From a virus: 64,000 bases of DNA. Location of the stretch: IMG/VR virus record IMGVR_UViG_3300038436_000248, positions 21,677 through 85,676 of that record; one strand, given 5' to 3'. The position numbers and the translations under genes were made by a program. Below, in pieces: positions 48,062 through 57,696 of this stretch (positions are counted from its first letter, which is position 1; each line of letters begins with the position of its first letter). The notes under the pieces were generated by a model that searched no databases, was not told where the DNA came from, and saw only the letters and a list, made by a program, of their open reading frames with translations.

Positions 48062-49258
48062 ATGAATTATCCAGCAAGTTATGATACAGCAGCAACTACA
48101 TTTGGCACTTTGCGGGATCTGGTTGTCCTTCATCTATCCACAGAAGTATCTGAGACGGATGACGTTTTCACTTTTGATGAAAGTCTACATGTGGACAATC
48201 TCTCTGCCAATACGTTCCTCTCTTTGCCAGGGGAGACTGTTCGCATTACATCCAAGGGTGTAAATGGATCCGGGGCGGTGAATGTCGAGCGGGCTATTAG
48301 TGGATCTGCAAAGACCCACGAAGCAGGTACGGTTGCTACACAGGAAATTACTTCGGGTACTGTGGAGATATTGAAGGGCCTGATCATAGCGGCACAAAAG
48401 TATAGAGGGCTAGTTGGCTCAGCGCTACCAGCCTCCTGCGTGCCCGGAGAAGCCTTCATTCATTCAGACGGAAACCTCTATGTTTGTTTCACCGACAACA
48501 CATGGACAAAGATCACCCGGCCCAATCATGCAGAGTACACAGGCCTGGAAGCAGAAGACGCCCACACAATTTACTACAAACCCTCCGACTTTCCTGCCTG
48601 GCATGCATCCATCCCTGGGGAGCATCTGACAAACTCTGCGTCCCACAACCATTCAAGTGAGTTACTCAATGGGCTGCCTGTCCGAAAGTTTTCATGTGGA
48701 AACTTTGCAGACATCCCAGCCGCCAAGAATATTGGGGACGTATTTTTTGCTTTAGACCAGAACTCCTTGTATTTTTCCTACGACGGATCCTCCTGGAGCA
48801 GATACGAGAGCTCACCCAAGGGAACGACGCTCCTATTTGACACCGAATGCCCTGAAGGTTGGGTGCGTGTGGAAGAACTGGATGGTCGATTCCCCCGTGG
48901 GGCAACTGCGGGACGCTGGGCGAACCTTGTTTCCGGCGGCTCATTAGAGCATTCCCATGTCATGCCCACCCCAATCAGCCATACGCATACTGTAGCAGCT
49001 GTAGCCATGTACTCCCAACCATCCGGGGCTCACACGCATTCCCTCTCGTTGACCGCTGGCTCTGGGGCACAGACTGCTCCGTATCAGATCACAAACTACA
49101 ATATCACAAATTTGACCTCCAGCGAAGCTGGCAGCCATTCTCATTCTGTGACCATTCCTGCGACGAACACTCACAGCGCAGGGAAGGCAACAGCAAACAC
49201 GAAATCTGTTGAGCACTTACCCTCATACAAGAAACTTTTATTCTGTAGAAAGACTTAG
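48062..49258 (+). CDS. Tail fibre, collar-type (paralog 1)
   Basis: Protein of 398 residues, first of three related fibres. The N-terminal about 120 residues are conserved among them; a middle DGSSWSRYESSPKGTTLLFD leads to the tail-collar motif ECPEGWVRVEELDGRFPRG. The C-terminus has repeated HxH motifs (EHSHVM, SHTHTV, AHTHSL, SHSHSV), as in T4 gp12-type fibres that bind metal ions at the trimer axis, and ends LLFCRKT. The start at 48062 is one base after the upstream stop. Confidence 0.82.
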   Translation: MNYPASYDTAATTFGTLRDLVVLHLSTEVSETDDVFTFDESLHVDNLSANTFLSLPGETVRITSKGVNGSGAVNVERAISGSAKTHEAGTVATQEITSGTVEILKGLIIAAQKYRGLVGSALPASCVPGEAFIHSDGNLYVCFTDNTWTKITRPNHAEYTGLEAEDAHTIYYKPSDFPAWHASIPGEHLTNSASHNHSSELLNGLPVRKFSCGNFADIPAAKNIGDVFFALDQNSLYFSYDGSSWSRYESSPKGTTLLFDTECPEGWVRVEELDGRFPRGATAGRWANLVSGGSLEHSHVMPTPISHTHTVAAVAMYSQPSGAHTHSLSLTAGSGAQTAPYQITNYNITNLTSSEAGSHSHSVTIPATNTHSAGKATANTKSVEHLPSYKKLLFCRKT

Positions 49259-49265
49259 GAGAACT

Positions 49266-49595
49266 ATGTTAGATAGCAGAGTGTGTATCACCGTTGACGG
49301 CGGAACAATCAGTATCAATTATCAAGACGTGAGCGTCCTGGATGTTGTGGAAATCCTGGAAAGGCTGCTATTTGTCAGCAGGGCATATCTGACAATAAGC
49401 AAGCCCTTGTCCTCCGAAAAAGTCAAGCTCATTCTGGAGCCACACTTTCCTGGGGACAAAAAGATATGCATTGCTTTTGATGGCAAAGAAAGAATCGATG
49501 CTCACTCAAATGGATTGAGCGAATGGGAGACTACCTGCGCACTGCAGTGGGCGTCCACTTATATGCAGGCAGTTCTTTTGGGGCTAAAGGAGTAG
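49266..49595 (+). CDS. Hypothetical small protein among fibres
   Basis: Unrecognised protein of 109 residues. The start at 49266 follows TTAGGAGAACT. It is between fibre paralogs 1 and 2 and could be a fibre-assembly helper. Confidence 0.7.
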   Translation: MLDSRVCITVDGGTISINYQDVSVLDVVEILERLLFVSRAYLTISKPLSSEKVKLILEPHFPGDKKICIAFDGKERIDAHSNGLSEWETTCALQWASTYMQAVLLGLKE

Positions 49596-49597
49596 GC

Positions 49598-50821
49598 ATG
49601 CAAGGCAACGTTTTGTACCCCTCAAGTTATGATGGGCCATCTTCATTGTTCGGGGCCGCTGGAGATAACCAGGTCTTTACGGTGAAATACCCAATCAATG
49701 TTGATGCCATGCAAATTACCGTCAATGAGGATCTCTCTTCATTGGCCCTACCTACGATCTTGGTTTTCTTTGGTGGGGAAATTTGGTATGTCAAAGAGGG
49801 AGACGTTGCACAAAATGGACTTGGGGATTGGGTTATTCAGTTATCCAACCCCTATCAAAGAGCAATAAATGGAAGCCAGCTGCAGCCTCATTCAATTGGT
49901 GAAGAGATCTACACGGGGTTCACTGCGGATATTCATATCACCCTAAAGCGTGCCCTGATTGCCGCACAAAAATATGGCTTCCTTATTGGTACTGAGAGCG
50001 CAAGATCACTTACCAGTCCACTTGCAGGGATGGCTTATTTCTGCGCAGATTCCGGCAAGGTTTATTACTGCTTCACAGAGGGCAATTGGAAATGGATCAA
50101 TAGGGCAACCCACGCCACTATTGCGGGCACAGATCAAAATGACCACCCTCAATATGCACAAGTGGCCGATTTTGCTGGGCAGCATGATTTCTCCGGGCAC
50201 ATTGCAGGCGGGGACAACCATGATCATACCTCGCCAAACCAGGGAGCCCCGATCAGGAGAGTAAGAAGTGGCCTGGCCGAGGATCAAGGGAACCCTGTTT
50301 GTGTAGGGGATACCTATTTCTCCGTGGATGTTGGTGGTGATGGCAGGCTTAGCGTTTCTGTTGACGGAGAGAACTGGACGGATGTTTCTGGTGTCCCGAG
50401 CGGGGCGATTGCTGCGTTTCCCTCCGCATGCCCCGATGGTTGGGTAAGGTACACAGAGCTGGACAATCGCATTCCGTTTGCGGCAAACACGCCAGGCGAA
50501 TCGGGGGGAACTGTGCAGCACAAGCACGTGTACGACGAGATTGTACAGCACTACCATTCCGTTTCCTCCAGCACTGTCTCTTTGTCCACGATAGGCACCC
50601 ACTCTCACGTTCTCAATCGCCGGGGAAGTGCAGGGAGCCAGACCGCCCCTGCGATTTATGGTGGGACAGGCACGGAAGAAACCACCACTGGCGGATCCCA
50701 TACACATAGTGTCGTGGTACTTGGACGGGCAACCGATTATGCGGGTGCAGCAAGTGCGGAAACAGGGCTTGGATCCACCTTGCCCCCATATCAAGAAGTC
50801 GTTTTTTGCAAGAAGGTGTAA
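49598..50821 (+). CDS. Tail fibre, collar-type (paralog 2)
   Basis: Protein of 407 residues related to paralogs 1 and 3: the same N-terminal layout (YPSSYDGPSSLFG ... RALIAAQKYGFLIG), then CPDGWVRYTELDNRIPF and HxH repeats (QHKHVY, THSHVL, SHTHSV), ending VVFCKKV. The start at 49598 follows AAAGGAGTAGGC. Confidence 0.82.
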   Translation: MQGNVLYPSSYDGPSSLFGAAGDNQVFTVKYPINVDAMQITVNEDLSSLALPTILVFFGGEIWYVKEGDVAQNGLGDWVIQLSNPYQRAINGSQLQPHSIGEEIYTGFTADIHITLKRALIAAQKYGFLIGTESARSLTSPLAGMAYFCADSGKVYYCFTEGNWKWINRATHATIAGTDQNDHPQYAQVADFAGQHDFSGHIAGGDNHDHTSPNQGAPIRRVRSGLAEDQGNPVCVGDTYFSVDVGGDGRLSVSVDGENWTDVSGVPSGAIAAFPSACPDGWVRYTELDNRIPFAANTPGESGGTVQHKHVYDEIVQHYHSVSSSTVSLSTIGTHSHVLNRRGSAGSQTAPAIYGGTGTEETTTGGSHTHSVVVLGRATDYAGAASAETGLGSTLPPYQEVVFCKKV

Positions 50822-50822
50822 C

Positions 50823-52076
50823 ATGGCCGAGCCGACAACCTCTTTTTATCCTGACGCCTTTGACAATGATCTATCTCTCTATGGGGATCTCCAAGATCAG
50901 AGAAACCTTTCGTTGATTGTGGACGCCACCGATACAGCTACCACGCTTTACTTTGATGGAATCGAAGGCGTAGATTTGCCTACATATATTCGGTTCATGG
51001 ACGGTGAGATCGTTTATGTGGAGGAAACAAACTTCGACAAGACCGCTTTCGTGAACGTCCTGCGGGGTGCTTGTGGATCAACACCAGTGTCTCACAGCAT
51101 TGGAAGTGGGGCTTACCTGGTACTGACCGCAAAGCATATCAATGTACTCAAGAATGCAGCTTTGATTGCGCAGAAATTCCATGGGCTATTTGGCCTGGAC
51201 GATGATAAGCCAGAGACACCAGAAGTAGGCATGATCTATAACGCACATGACACAAAACTTATGTACTGCTGCACGCAAGCAGGGGTATGGAGTGTCTTTG
51301 GGGGAAGGCTTTCTCATTCGGAACTGATTGAAGAAGGGGAAACGGATGATCACCCTCAGTATCTGAATGAACAACGTGCGCTTGATTGGCATAGCGTTGG
51401 GGGTCATGTCATTGATGGGGATGCCCATGATCACCGTCATGGAACCGGGGCGGGGAGAATCAATTCAGGGCTAAAAGATGGCAAGCCCTCCACATTTGAT
51501 GTAGGGGAGGCTTTTCTTGCCATAGATACGGGAGAGCTGCTGATTGCAAAGGATAGTGCTTCCTGGGGGGCCGTGACAGGGGCGCCGCAAGGGATGATTG
51601 CTATTTTCCTTGAGGAAGACATTGCAGAATATGGAAACCAGTGCCCTCCAGGCTGGGTACGATACACGGCCATGGACGGAATGTTCCCAAAGGGTGCACC
51701 TTCTGGAATAACTTCTCCTCTGGAGCAGGGGGGAATGAACGTACACACGCATTCCTATAACCAGGTACCAAGTCACAATCATGGTATTCCACAGATCTCA
51801 GCAACAACGACCTCTTCCGGAAGCCATTCACATAATTTTCCAAGCTCCACGACAGCCAGCGGAGAAGGACTTGCATACATCACGAACGGAAACAGGAGTG
51901 GATCCGTGAGTACGAGCTCAGATGGAGAGCACACGCATTCCATGACAGTGCCTGCAAGCACAACGGGAGATGCAATAAAAACAGTTGGGGGCTCCTACGG
52001 GGAGAACTCCGCCATCACGTCAGCAAGTGAGGCGATACCCCCCTTCCAGGAAGTTGTGTTTTGCCAAAAAGCGTAG
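50823..52076 (+). CDS. Tail fibre, collar-type (paralog 3)
   Basis: Protein of 417 residues. Shares the N-terminal module (ALIAQKFHGLFG), collar motif (CPPGWVRYTAMDGMFPKG) and HxH repeats (VHTHSY, SHSHNF, EHTHSM), ending VVFCQKA. The start at 50823 follows AAGGTGTAAC. Confidence 0.82.
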   Translation: MAEPTTSFYPDAFDNDLSLYGDLQDQRNLSLIVDATDTATTLYFDGIEGVDLPTYIRFMDGEIVYVEETNFDKTAFVNVLRGACGSTPVSHSIGSGAYLVLTAKHINVLKNAALIAQKFHGLFGLDDDKPETPEVGMIYNAHDTKLMYCCTQAGVWSVFGGRLSHSELIEEGETDDHPQYLNEQRALDWHSVGGHVIDGDAHDHRHGTGAGRINSGLKDGKPSTFDVGEAFLAIDTGELLIAKDSASWGAVTGAPQGMIAIFLEEDIAEYGNQCPPGWVRYTAMDGMFPKGAPSGITSPLEQGGMNVHTHSYNQVPSHNHGIPQISATTTSSGSHSHNFPSSTTASGEGLAYITNGNRSGSVSTSSDGEHTHSMTVPASTTGDAIKTVGGSYGENSAITSASEAIPPFQEVVFCQKA

Positions 52077-52083
52077 AGAGTTT

Positions 52084-52097
52084 ATTGTAGTAATCAG
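52084..52097 (+). promoter_or_regulatory. WTTGTAG motif, copy 4
   Basis: ATTGTAGTAATCAG, 10 bases before the start at 52107, overlapping its ribosome binding site. Confidence 0.4.
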
Positions 52098-52106
52098 GAG
52101 ACCATC

Positions 52107-52442
52107 ATGGAAATTGAGAAGAGACTATTAGAAGTAACTGGAACACAAAATGTTGACGACGCTTTCAAGGCGATTGAGCGCCTTGGTGGCACACTCATGG
52201 AGCAGAATAATTTTATTGCGAACATGAGTTTACTGTCCTTTATTATTGGACCGCAAGGCCTGGCGTTCTTCATGCCAAGCCCTGGGTTGATCACATCCAT
52301 TGAAGGCCTGGCAATGGTAGACAAAGCACTGTCTGACTTTGCAGGCATTCTGGCGCAGCAGAGGCAGCTTGTTTACCAGCAGGCGACACAGAATAAGCAG
52401 CCAGACAAAGCTGTGAAATCTAAAAACAAAGAGGTGAAGTAG
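52107..52442 (+). CDS. Hypothetical small protein
   Basis: Unrecognised helical protein of 111 residues with one moderately hydrophobic stretch (FIANMSLLSFIIGPQGLAFF) and a polar C-terminus (NKQPDKAVKSKNKEVK). The start at 52107 follows CAGGAGACC. Could be a baseplate or chaperone component. Confidence 0.68.
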   Translation: MEIEKRLLEVTGTQNVDDAFKAIERLGGTLMEQNNFIANMSLLSFIIGPQGLAFFMPSPGLITSIEGLAMVDKALSDFAGILAQQRQLVYQQATQNKQPDKAVKSKNKEVK

Positions 52443-52443
52443 G

Positions 52444-52779
52444 ATGAGCACGGCGCCCATGTGGTACAGAGGTGATACAAAGCGGCTTATTGTAAATACT
52501 ATTGATCCAGCTGGGCAGCCCATCCCTCTTGCTGGGGCGCTGTTATCGTTTGCATTTGTAAACAAACGCACCGAGACAATTATCTTTACCAAGAACCTTG
52601 GGGATGGGGTTGAGATCACAGGCACATCCCAATTCACTGTTCATATTGCCCCGGAGGATACTGCCTCTTTGCCCCCAGGGGATTATATTTGTCAGGCACG
52701 GGGCTTTTGGGCATCCTCAGAGGACAAGGCCACGCTGCTTGACCTGACAATCAGGCTGGTCAATGTCTGGGCGGACTAG
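52444..52779 (+). CDS. Baseplate upper protein-like (BppU-type N-domain)
   Basis: Protein of 111 residues, β-rich, with the look of BppU N-terminal domains (MWYRGDTKRLIVNT then LSFAFVNKRTETIIFTK). Such domains dock receptor-binding proteins onto the baseplate. The start at 52444 is one base after the upstream stop. Confidence 0.65.
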   Translation: MSTAPMWYRGDTKRLIVNTIDPAGQPIPLAGALLSFAFVNKRTETIIFTKNLGDGVEITGTSQFTVHIAPEDTASLPPGDYICQARGFWASSEDKATLLDLTIRLVNVWAD

Positions 52780-53071
52780 TGCCACTCCTGTCAAGGAAGT
52801 GCACCACAGCGTAGCAGAGCTTTCCCTTGAGACATCCTTCAAGGTATTTTCTGACTGCGTTGTGACAGCACCCATTCCTGCAGCAGGAATGATCCCTATA
52901 GAGACCTCTTTTTCACCGTCCTTTGATTGCGTTGTGTCTGCATCCTTCTACAGGATAGATGCAGTGTACACCGCCTGCGTGGATATTATTACAGGGAAAC
53001 TATCCTTCCTTTTGCGGGAAGAACTTGACGGTTACATTCTCGCAGAGGATGGGACCAGAATTGTAATTTAG
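52763..53071 (+). CDS. Hypothetical small protein
   Basis: Unrecognised β-rich protein of 102 residues whose start overlaps the upstream gene by 17 bases. Sits between the BppU-like and large fibre genes. Confidence 0.65.
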   Translation: MSGRTSATPVKEVHHSVAELSLETSFKVFSDCVVTAPIPAAGMIPIETSFSPSFDCVVSASFYRIDAVYTACVDIITGKLSFLLREELDGYILAEDGTRIVI

Positions 53072-53078
53072 AGGTACT

Positions 53079-55157
53079 ATGGGCGAATACGATCTTCCAA
53101 TTTCAGGGCATCCCCCGATCACTGTTCCTCTTGCCACAGATCTTTTCATCTTCGCTCGAAGTGGAAAGTCCTACAGGATTGCTCATAGTGATCTCACAGC
53201 CAAAGCCCTTGGCAGCCTGGTGGATGTGGATCTTACGGGGTTGTCTAATGGATCCTTTTTGGTATATAGCACCACGAGCAATAAATGGGTTGTCGCCTCT
53301 GGTGTTATGCGTACATCTGTTTATGACCAAAACGGAAACGGGATCGTTGATCAAGCAGAGGCTGTTCCGTGGTCAGGTGTCACCGGAAAACCCACTACAT
53401 TTACTCCCTCTGCACACACGCACGATGAGCGATACTTCACAGAAACCGAGCTCTCTTTAGCTGGTGGCGGGGGTATCGTGCATTGGGACAACCTCATTGG
53501 TGTTCCTACCCTGGCCGTTGGAGACATGCGTAAGTCCGTGTATGACACGGATGGAGATGGTATTGTCAACCAGGCGGCCATGGTTCTCTGGTCCGGCGTT
53601 TCTGGCAAACCAGCTGCGTTCCCCCCTGCAGCCCATAACCATGATGACCTTTACTTCACGGAATCTGAGCTTTCAACCTCCGGAGGCGGCGGTCAAGTAC
53701 ACTGGAATAACATTACCAATAAGCCCACTTTCACTACTGGTAACATGGAGAAGGACACCTATGATGCCAACAATAATGGCATTGTAGACGCTGCAGAATC
53801 TGTGCCCTGGTCTGGGGTTACCGGAAAGCCAGCCACTTTCACTCCATCAGAGCACCATCACGATGATCGGTATTACACAGAAACAGAATTGTCCACATCT
53901 GGACAAGCCGTCGTACATTGGGGCAATCTGTCCAACGTGCCAGGCACTTTTACCCCTTCAGCACACAACCATGACGAGAGATACTACACTGAAACGGAAC
54001 TGCAGAGTGGTGCAGTCTCTGTGCACTACAACTGTATTACAAACCTCCCAGCTTCTTTCACACCTTCAGCCCACGCTCTTTCACATCAAGATGGTGGCAG
54101 TGATGAATTGAATGTAGCAGGGCTCTCTGGCGTTCTTGCCGACGCCCAAAATGCAAATAAACTCAATGGTAGGTTGGTAGCCAATATCGCCCCCTCTGAC
54201 GGCCAGGTACTGGCCTGGAATGATTCCACGAACCAATTTGAGCCTGCGGATGGTGGGTCAGGATCCGGTGGTGGCGGGCACGTCATCTTTGACGAAACTA
54301 CTGAGCTCACCCAAAGAGAGAACCTAAAATTCCTTGGGCAAAACGTCACCGTTGTGGACGATGGAGACAATGAAGATACTTTAGTAAAGGTTTCTGATTG
54401 GCCCCTGGTCAAGGACACTCTTAGTGAACCCTTTACCATTCCTGCGGGACACACGCTGCTTGTTGGGCCTGAATTTACCGTGGACGAAGACCTGACCATT
54501 GACGGCACCCTTGTAGTTGTTGCTTCCAATGGATCAAACAGTGGATGGGTTTCCTCTCCTGATACATGGACACGTGTATCTGACACCTCTTTCTCCGTAA
54601 ACCGTGACGTTACCTTTGTCTTTACAAAAGGCACCCGCTTACGATGGAAACAGGGGAGTGCCTGGAAGTACGGCGTTGTGTATTCCAGTAGTCACTCAAG
54701 TGGCGTAACAACTGTAACGCTTATCGGAAACAATGATTACGTCATCTCCAATTCAGAGATCACTGACTGCGGTTGGTCTTACACTTCCTCTCCCGCTGGC
54801 TGGCCTGGGTGGTTCAACTACACCCCGGTAATTACAGCAAGTGGCTCAATGACTTACACAAGCGTTACGATTAGTGTAGCAAAGTTCTCTGTGCATGAAC
54901 AGACTATGGAGATTATGCTGTCCGTGACTGGTATGGTTGGAGGCACCTTGTCGAATACGCTGGAGGCTACAGCTCCAGTAAACGCAGCAGGATCTTCTGC
55001 TCTATCTGCAATGTTATCAATTTCGAGCATTGCAACATCAGGGTTCTGTTTTATTTCATCCTCTAATTTTGGAAAAATGCTTGTCAGAAAGCATGATGCA
55101 ACCAATTTATCGGCGGGGGCTACAGTTTTCGTCATTGGCGGATTGTTTGCTTTCTAA
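53079..55157 (+). CDS. Large tail fibre with repeated DxNxDG-PWSG units
   Basis: Protein of 692 residues. Four or more repeats of about 55 residues each contain an EF-hand-like loop and a PWSG/FTPSAH unit (YDQNGNGIVDQAEAVPWSG; YDTDGDGIVNQAAMVLWSG; YDANNNGIVDAAESVPWSG; then HHHDDR, HNHDER). These suggest a Ca-stabilised shaft. The C-terminal half is β-rich with a long acid/aromatic domain. The start at 53079 follows AGAGGTACT. Confidence 0.82.
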   Translation: MGEYDLPISGHPPITVPLATDLFIFARSGKSYRIAHSDLTAKALGSLVDVDLTGLSNGSFLVYSTTSNKWVVASGVMRTSVYDQNGNGIVDQAEAVPWSGVTGKPTTFTPSAHTHDERYFTETELSLAGGGGIVHWDNLIGVPTLAVGDMRKSVYDTDGDGIVNQAAMVLWSGVSGKPAAFPPAAHNHDDLYFTESELSTSGGGGQVHWNNITNKPTFTTGNMEKDTYDANNNGIVDAAESVPWSGVTGKPATFTPSEHHHDDRYYTETELSTSGQAVVHWGNLSNVPGTFTPSAHNHDERYYTETELQSGAVSVHYNCITNLPASFTPSAHALSHQDGGSDELNVAGLSGVLADAQNANKLNGRLVANIAPSDGQVLAWNDSTNQFEPADGGSGSGGGGHVIFDETTELTQRENLKFLGQNVTVVDDGDNEDTLVKVSDWPLVKDTLSEPFTIPAGHTLLVGPEFTVDEDLTIDGTLVVVASNGSNSGWVSSPDTWTRVSDTSFSVNRDVTFVFTKGTRLRWKQGSAWKYGVVYSSSHSSGVTTVTLIGNNDYVISNSEITDCGWSYTSSPAGWPGWFNYTPVITASGSMTYTSVTISVAKFSVHEQTMEIMLSVTGMVGGTLSNTLEATAPVNAAGSSALSAMLSISSIATSGFCFISSSNFGKMLVRKHDATNLSAGATVFVIGGLFAF

Positions 55158-55181
55158 AAACCGCAGCAAAAAGGAAATATT

Positions 55182-56342
55182 ATGGCAGCAAAAATAAACA
55201 TGCCCATTCAAGAAAGCGCCCCGATCACATCTCCCACGGGATTAGATCTGTTTCCGATGGCGGATGGCTGGTATTGGCAAAAGTTTGGAATGACCCCGGA
55301 GAAACTTGGCGGTGGCTTGAGCCTGGGCAAAAACTATATCCTCAACAGCAATATGGTTGTATGGCAAAGAGGCGCACTTCTTCCGGCGCATGGGTCGTTT
55401 TCTTCAATCATGGACGCTTGGAAGTACGCAAAGACAGGCTCGATGGTTCATACCATCTCGAGGGATAATGATTTGCCAGAAGGCGTACTGTCAGGGCATA
55501 GTGCAAAAGTTCAGTGCACCACAGCCCAAAGCTCTCTGGCGAGTGGGGATAGATGCTTTTTGTACTATATGATGGAGGGGTACGATTACGCAAATCTGCG
55601 CAACAAAACAGTAACACTCTCGTTTTGGGTGCGGGCATCTAAGGCGGGAAAATACTATGTATCATTTGCAAATAGTGGATCAAACAGAGTGTGGGTGTCT
55701 GGGTATACCATAAACGCACCTGATACATGGGAAAGAAAAGCCCTGACTGCAACTTTCAACTACTCTGCGGGTGGAACAGAAGATTATGGTACCGGGATAG
55801 GCCTCTATATTAAATTTGCACTGGCCGCTGGATCAGATTTCCATGCTGCGGAAAACCAATGGGTAACAACCAACTTGCTTTCAGGTTCTGATCAAGTCAA
55901 CTTATGTGACACAGTAGGAAGTACATTTTATCTGACAGGCGTACAGATGGAACTTGGACCTTCCGCAACGGACTTTGAATATCCAAGCAGGGGCGTTGAT
56001 TTACTGAGGCTCCAGAGGTACTGCCAAAACTACTGGTCGGCAGAGGTTCAAAATCCTATTGGGCACGGCCATGCAGTCTCCACGACAATCGCATTGATCC
56101 ATGTGGCGCTTACGCAAAATATGAGAGTAGTACCCAGCCTGATTGCTTCTCCTGTTGATTGGTTTTTGAGCGACGGTGTTACCAACACCGCAGTTACAGT
56201 ATTATCTATACAGCCAGGACAGTCAAGCACAAGGACTGTAACCCTCAGGGCCCAAGTGGCGTCCGGCCTGACTGCGTTTCGCCCGATGTCACTCATAGGC
56301 GCAAATGTACAGGGGGTACTCCTCTTTGACGCAGCCCTATAA
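55182..56342 (+). CDS. Tail fibre with carbohydrate-binding-like domain
   Basis: Protein of 386 residues. The sequence LGKNYILNSNMVVWQRG, FWVRASKAGKYYVSF and FYLTGVQMELGPSATDFEY followed by LLRLQRYCQNYW is typical of phage and prophage fibres with a carbohydrate-binding (CBM-like) β-sandwich. The start at 55182 follows AAAAGGAAAT. Confidence 0.82.
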   Translation: MAAKINMPIQESAPITSPTGLDLFPMADGWYWQKFGMTPEKLGGGLSLGKNYILNSNMVVWQRGALLPAHGSFSSIMDAWKYAKTGSMVHTISRDNDLPEGVLSGHSAKVQCTTAQSSLASGDRCFLYYMMEGYDYANLRNKTVTLSFWVRASKAGKYYVSFANSGSNRVWVSGYTINAPDTWERKALTATFNYSAGGTEDYGTGIGLYIKFALAAGSDFHAAENQWVTTNLLSGSDQVNLCDTVGSTFYLTGVQMELGPSATDFEYPSRGVDLLRLQRYCQNYWSAEVQNPIGHGHAVSTTIALIHVALTQNMRVVPSLIASPVDWFLSDGVTNTAVTVLSIQPGQSSTRTVTLRAQVASGLTAFRPMSLIGANVQGVLLFDAAL

Positions 56343-56357
56343 AGGAAAGGCATAATT

Positions 56358-57269
56358 ATGTCTATTCGATTACCTGTACGGGGATCAAACCCCGTTGAAT
56401 ATAAAAGGCTCGTTCTTGGAAGCGATGGCCTTGTCTTGATTGATGAGGAGCAAAACGAAACCCCCGTCGGGAGTGGCGTTGGTGGAGGTGGCAGGGAAAT
56501 CCTGACCGCTCCGAGAACGTACTATGTTCGCACGGACGGGAACGATAGCAACAGCGGCTTAGAGAATACCGCTGGAGGTGCATTCCTTACACCCCAGAAA
56601 GCAATTGACGTTGCTGCCGCCCTGGACACATCTATTTATGATGTGACCATCAAATTCGCCGATGGTACATACACCATTGTCAATGGGCTTATCCTGAAAG
56701 CTGCGGCAGGCGCAGGGTTAATTATCCTCGAAGGCAATATGACCACTCCTACCAACGTGGTTATTCGAACAAACAATTCGGTTGCCGTTGACAATGTTCT
56801 TGTCTACAAGGCACAGGCTCAGACAAACTACATCCTGAAGGGTATCCATTTTGACCAGGTTGGCTCTGTTGTGGGGCAGTATGGTATTCGGCAAGAGCTT
56901 GGGTATATGGAAATCTCTGATTGCAGGCTTAGTGGAGCAAGTTTTGCTCTTTTAGCCGTAGCCAATAGCAAGGTGTTCATCTCTGGGAATATGTCTTTTA
57001 GTGGCACTATGGCTTATGCGTTCGCTTGTCAACCATTCGGAGCCATTGAAACAATAGCAAGCGCCCAAACATTTACCTTAGTAAACTTTAGCTCATCATC
57101 TGGGTTTGTCTATGTTTATGCGGGAAACTGCCAATTTTATAGCGTAACGTTTTCTGGGACGAACGGCGGCAAGCAGTGGAACGTTGTTTGGAATGGTGTT
57201 TTTTACAAGCCTTCCGTGACGATTCCAGGATCTGCCGGAACAACGGCTTCTGGTGGCCTGGTGCTGTAA
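56358..57269 (+). CDS. Tail spike-like β-helix protein
   Basis: Protein of 303 residues. After a short head-binding-like N-terminus (VRGSNPVEYKRLVLGSDGLV), YYVRTDGNDSNSG opens a right-handed β-helix typical of pectate-lyase-like and depolymerase spikes. Asp-rich catalytic motifs cannot be picked with confidence. The start at 56358 follows AAAGGAAAGGC. Confidence 0.72.
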   Translation: MSIRLPVRGSNPVEYKRLVLGSDGLVLIDEEQNETPVGSGVGGGGREILTAPRTYYVRTDGNDSNSGLENTAGGAFLTPQKAIDVAAALDTSIYDVTIKFADGTYTIVNGLILKAAAGAGLIILEGNMTTPTNVVIRTNNSVAVDNVLVYKAQAQTNYILKGIHFDQVGSVVGQYGIRQELGYMEISDCRLSGASFALLAVANSKVFISGNMSFSGTMAYAFACQPFGAIETIASAQTFTLVNFSSSSGFVYVYAGNCQFYSVTFSGTNGGKQWNVVWNGVFYKPSVTIPGSAGTTASGGLVL

Positions 57270-57294
57270 ATACAACTGCACTCATCCAAAAAAC

Positions 57295-57326
57295 AAGAGC
57301 ACCCGCAAAGGTGCTCTTTTCTTTTA
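57295..57326 (+). terminator. Rho-independent terminator
   Basis: AAGAGCACC-CGCAAA-GGTGCTCTT followed by TTCTTTT. It ends the fibre operon. Confidence 0.9.
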
Positions 57327-57345
57327 CTTCCAGACCTGCTTGTCC

Positions 57346-57359
57346 ATTGTAGGTAGTAG
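57346..57359 (+). promoter_or_regulatory. WTTGTAG motif, copy 5
   Basis: ATTGTAGGTAGTAG, between the fibre terminator and the next gene, where a new promoter is expected. Confidence 0.5.
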
Positions 57360-57393
57360 GTAGAGCATTTTATCAATTGAAGAGGAGCCCTTG

Positions 57394-57645
57394 GTGAGAA
57401 GGTCTATGGAAAACACAGTTCAAAATAAGTTCATTGTGCGCAAACACCACGGCAGAGACGTTTGGGTAAGGCGGGATCTGGCCGGGAAACACAGAGAGCA
57501 TTGTCTTTGTTACCAGTGTGTGAGGTTCACATCTGAAACCGAGTGTCCTATTGCGAAGGACGTTTTCTCAATTTGTTTGAAGCATGGCATCACCACCCCT
57601 GTATGGGAATGCCCTGAGTTTGTGGAAGATCCAAATACTTTATAA
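57394..57645 (+). CDS. Small cysteine-rich phage protein
   Basis: Protein of about 83 residues with HCLCYQC, CPIAK, CLKH and WECPEF in an order I recall from a common small phage/host family of unknown function. The start is uncertain: GTG at 57394 has AGGAG at a good distance; the ATG at 57406 (MENTVQ) is the alternative. Follows the WTTGTAG copy at 57346. Confidence 0.65.
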   Translation: MRRSMENTVQNKFIVRKHHGRDVWVRRDLAGKHREHCLCYQCVRFTSETECPIAKDVFSICLKHGITTPVWECPEFVEDPNTL

Positions 57646-57696
57646 GCTGCCAGGGATCCCGGCAGGAATTTTATTTTACTAAAAGAGGAGTGCCTA

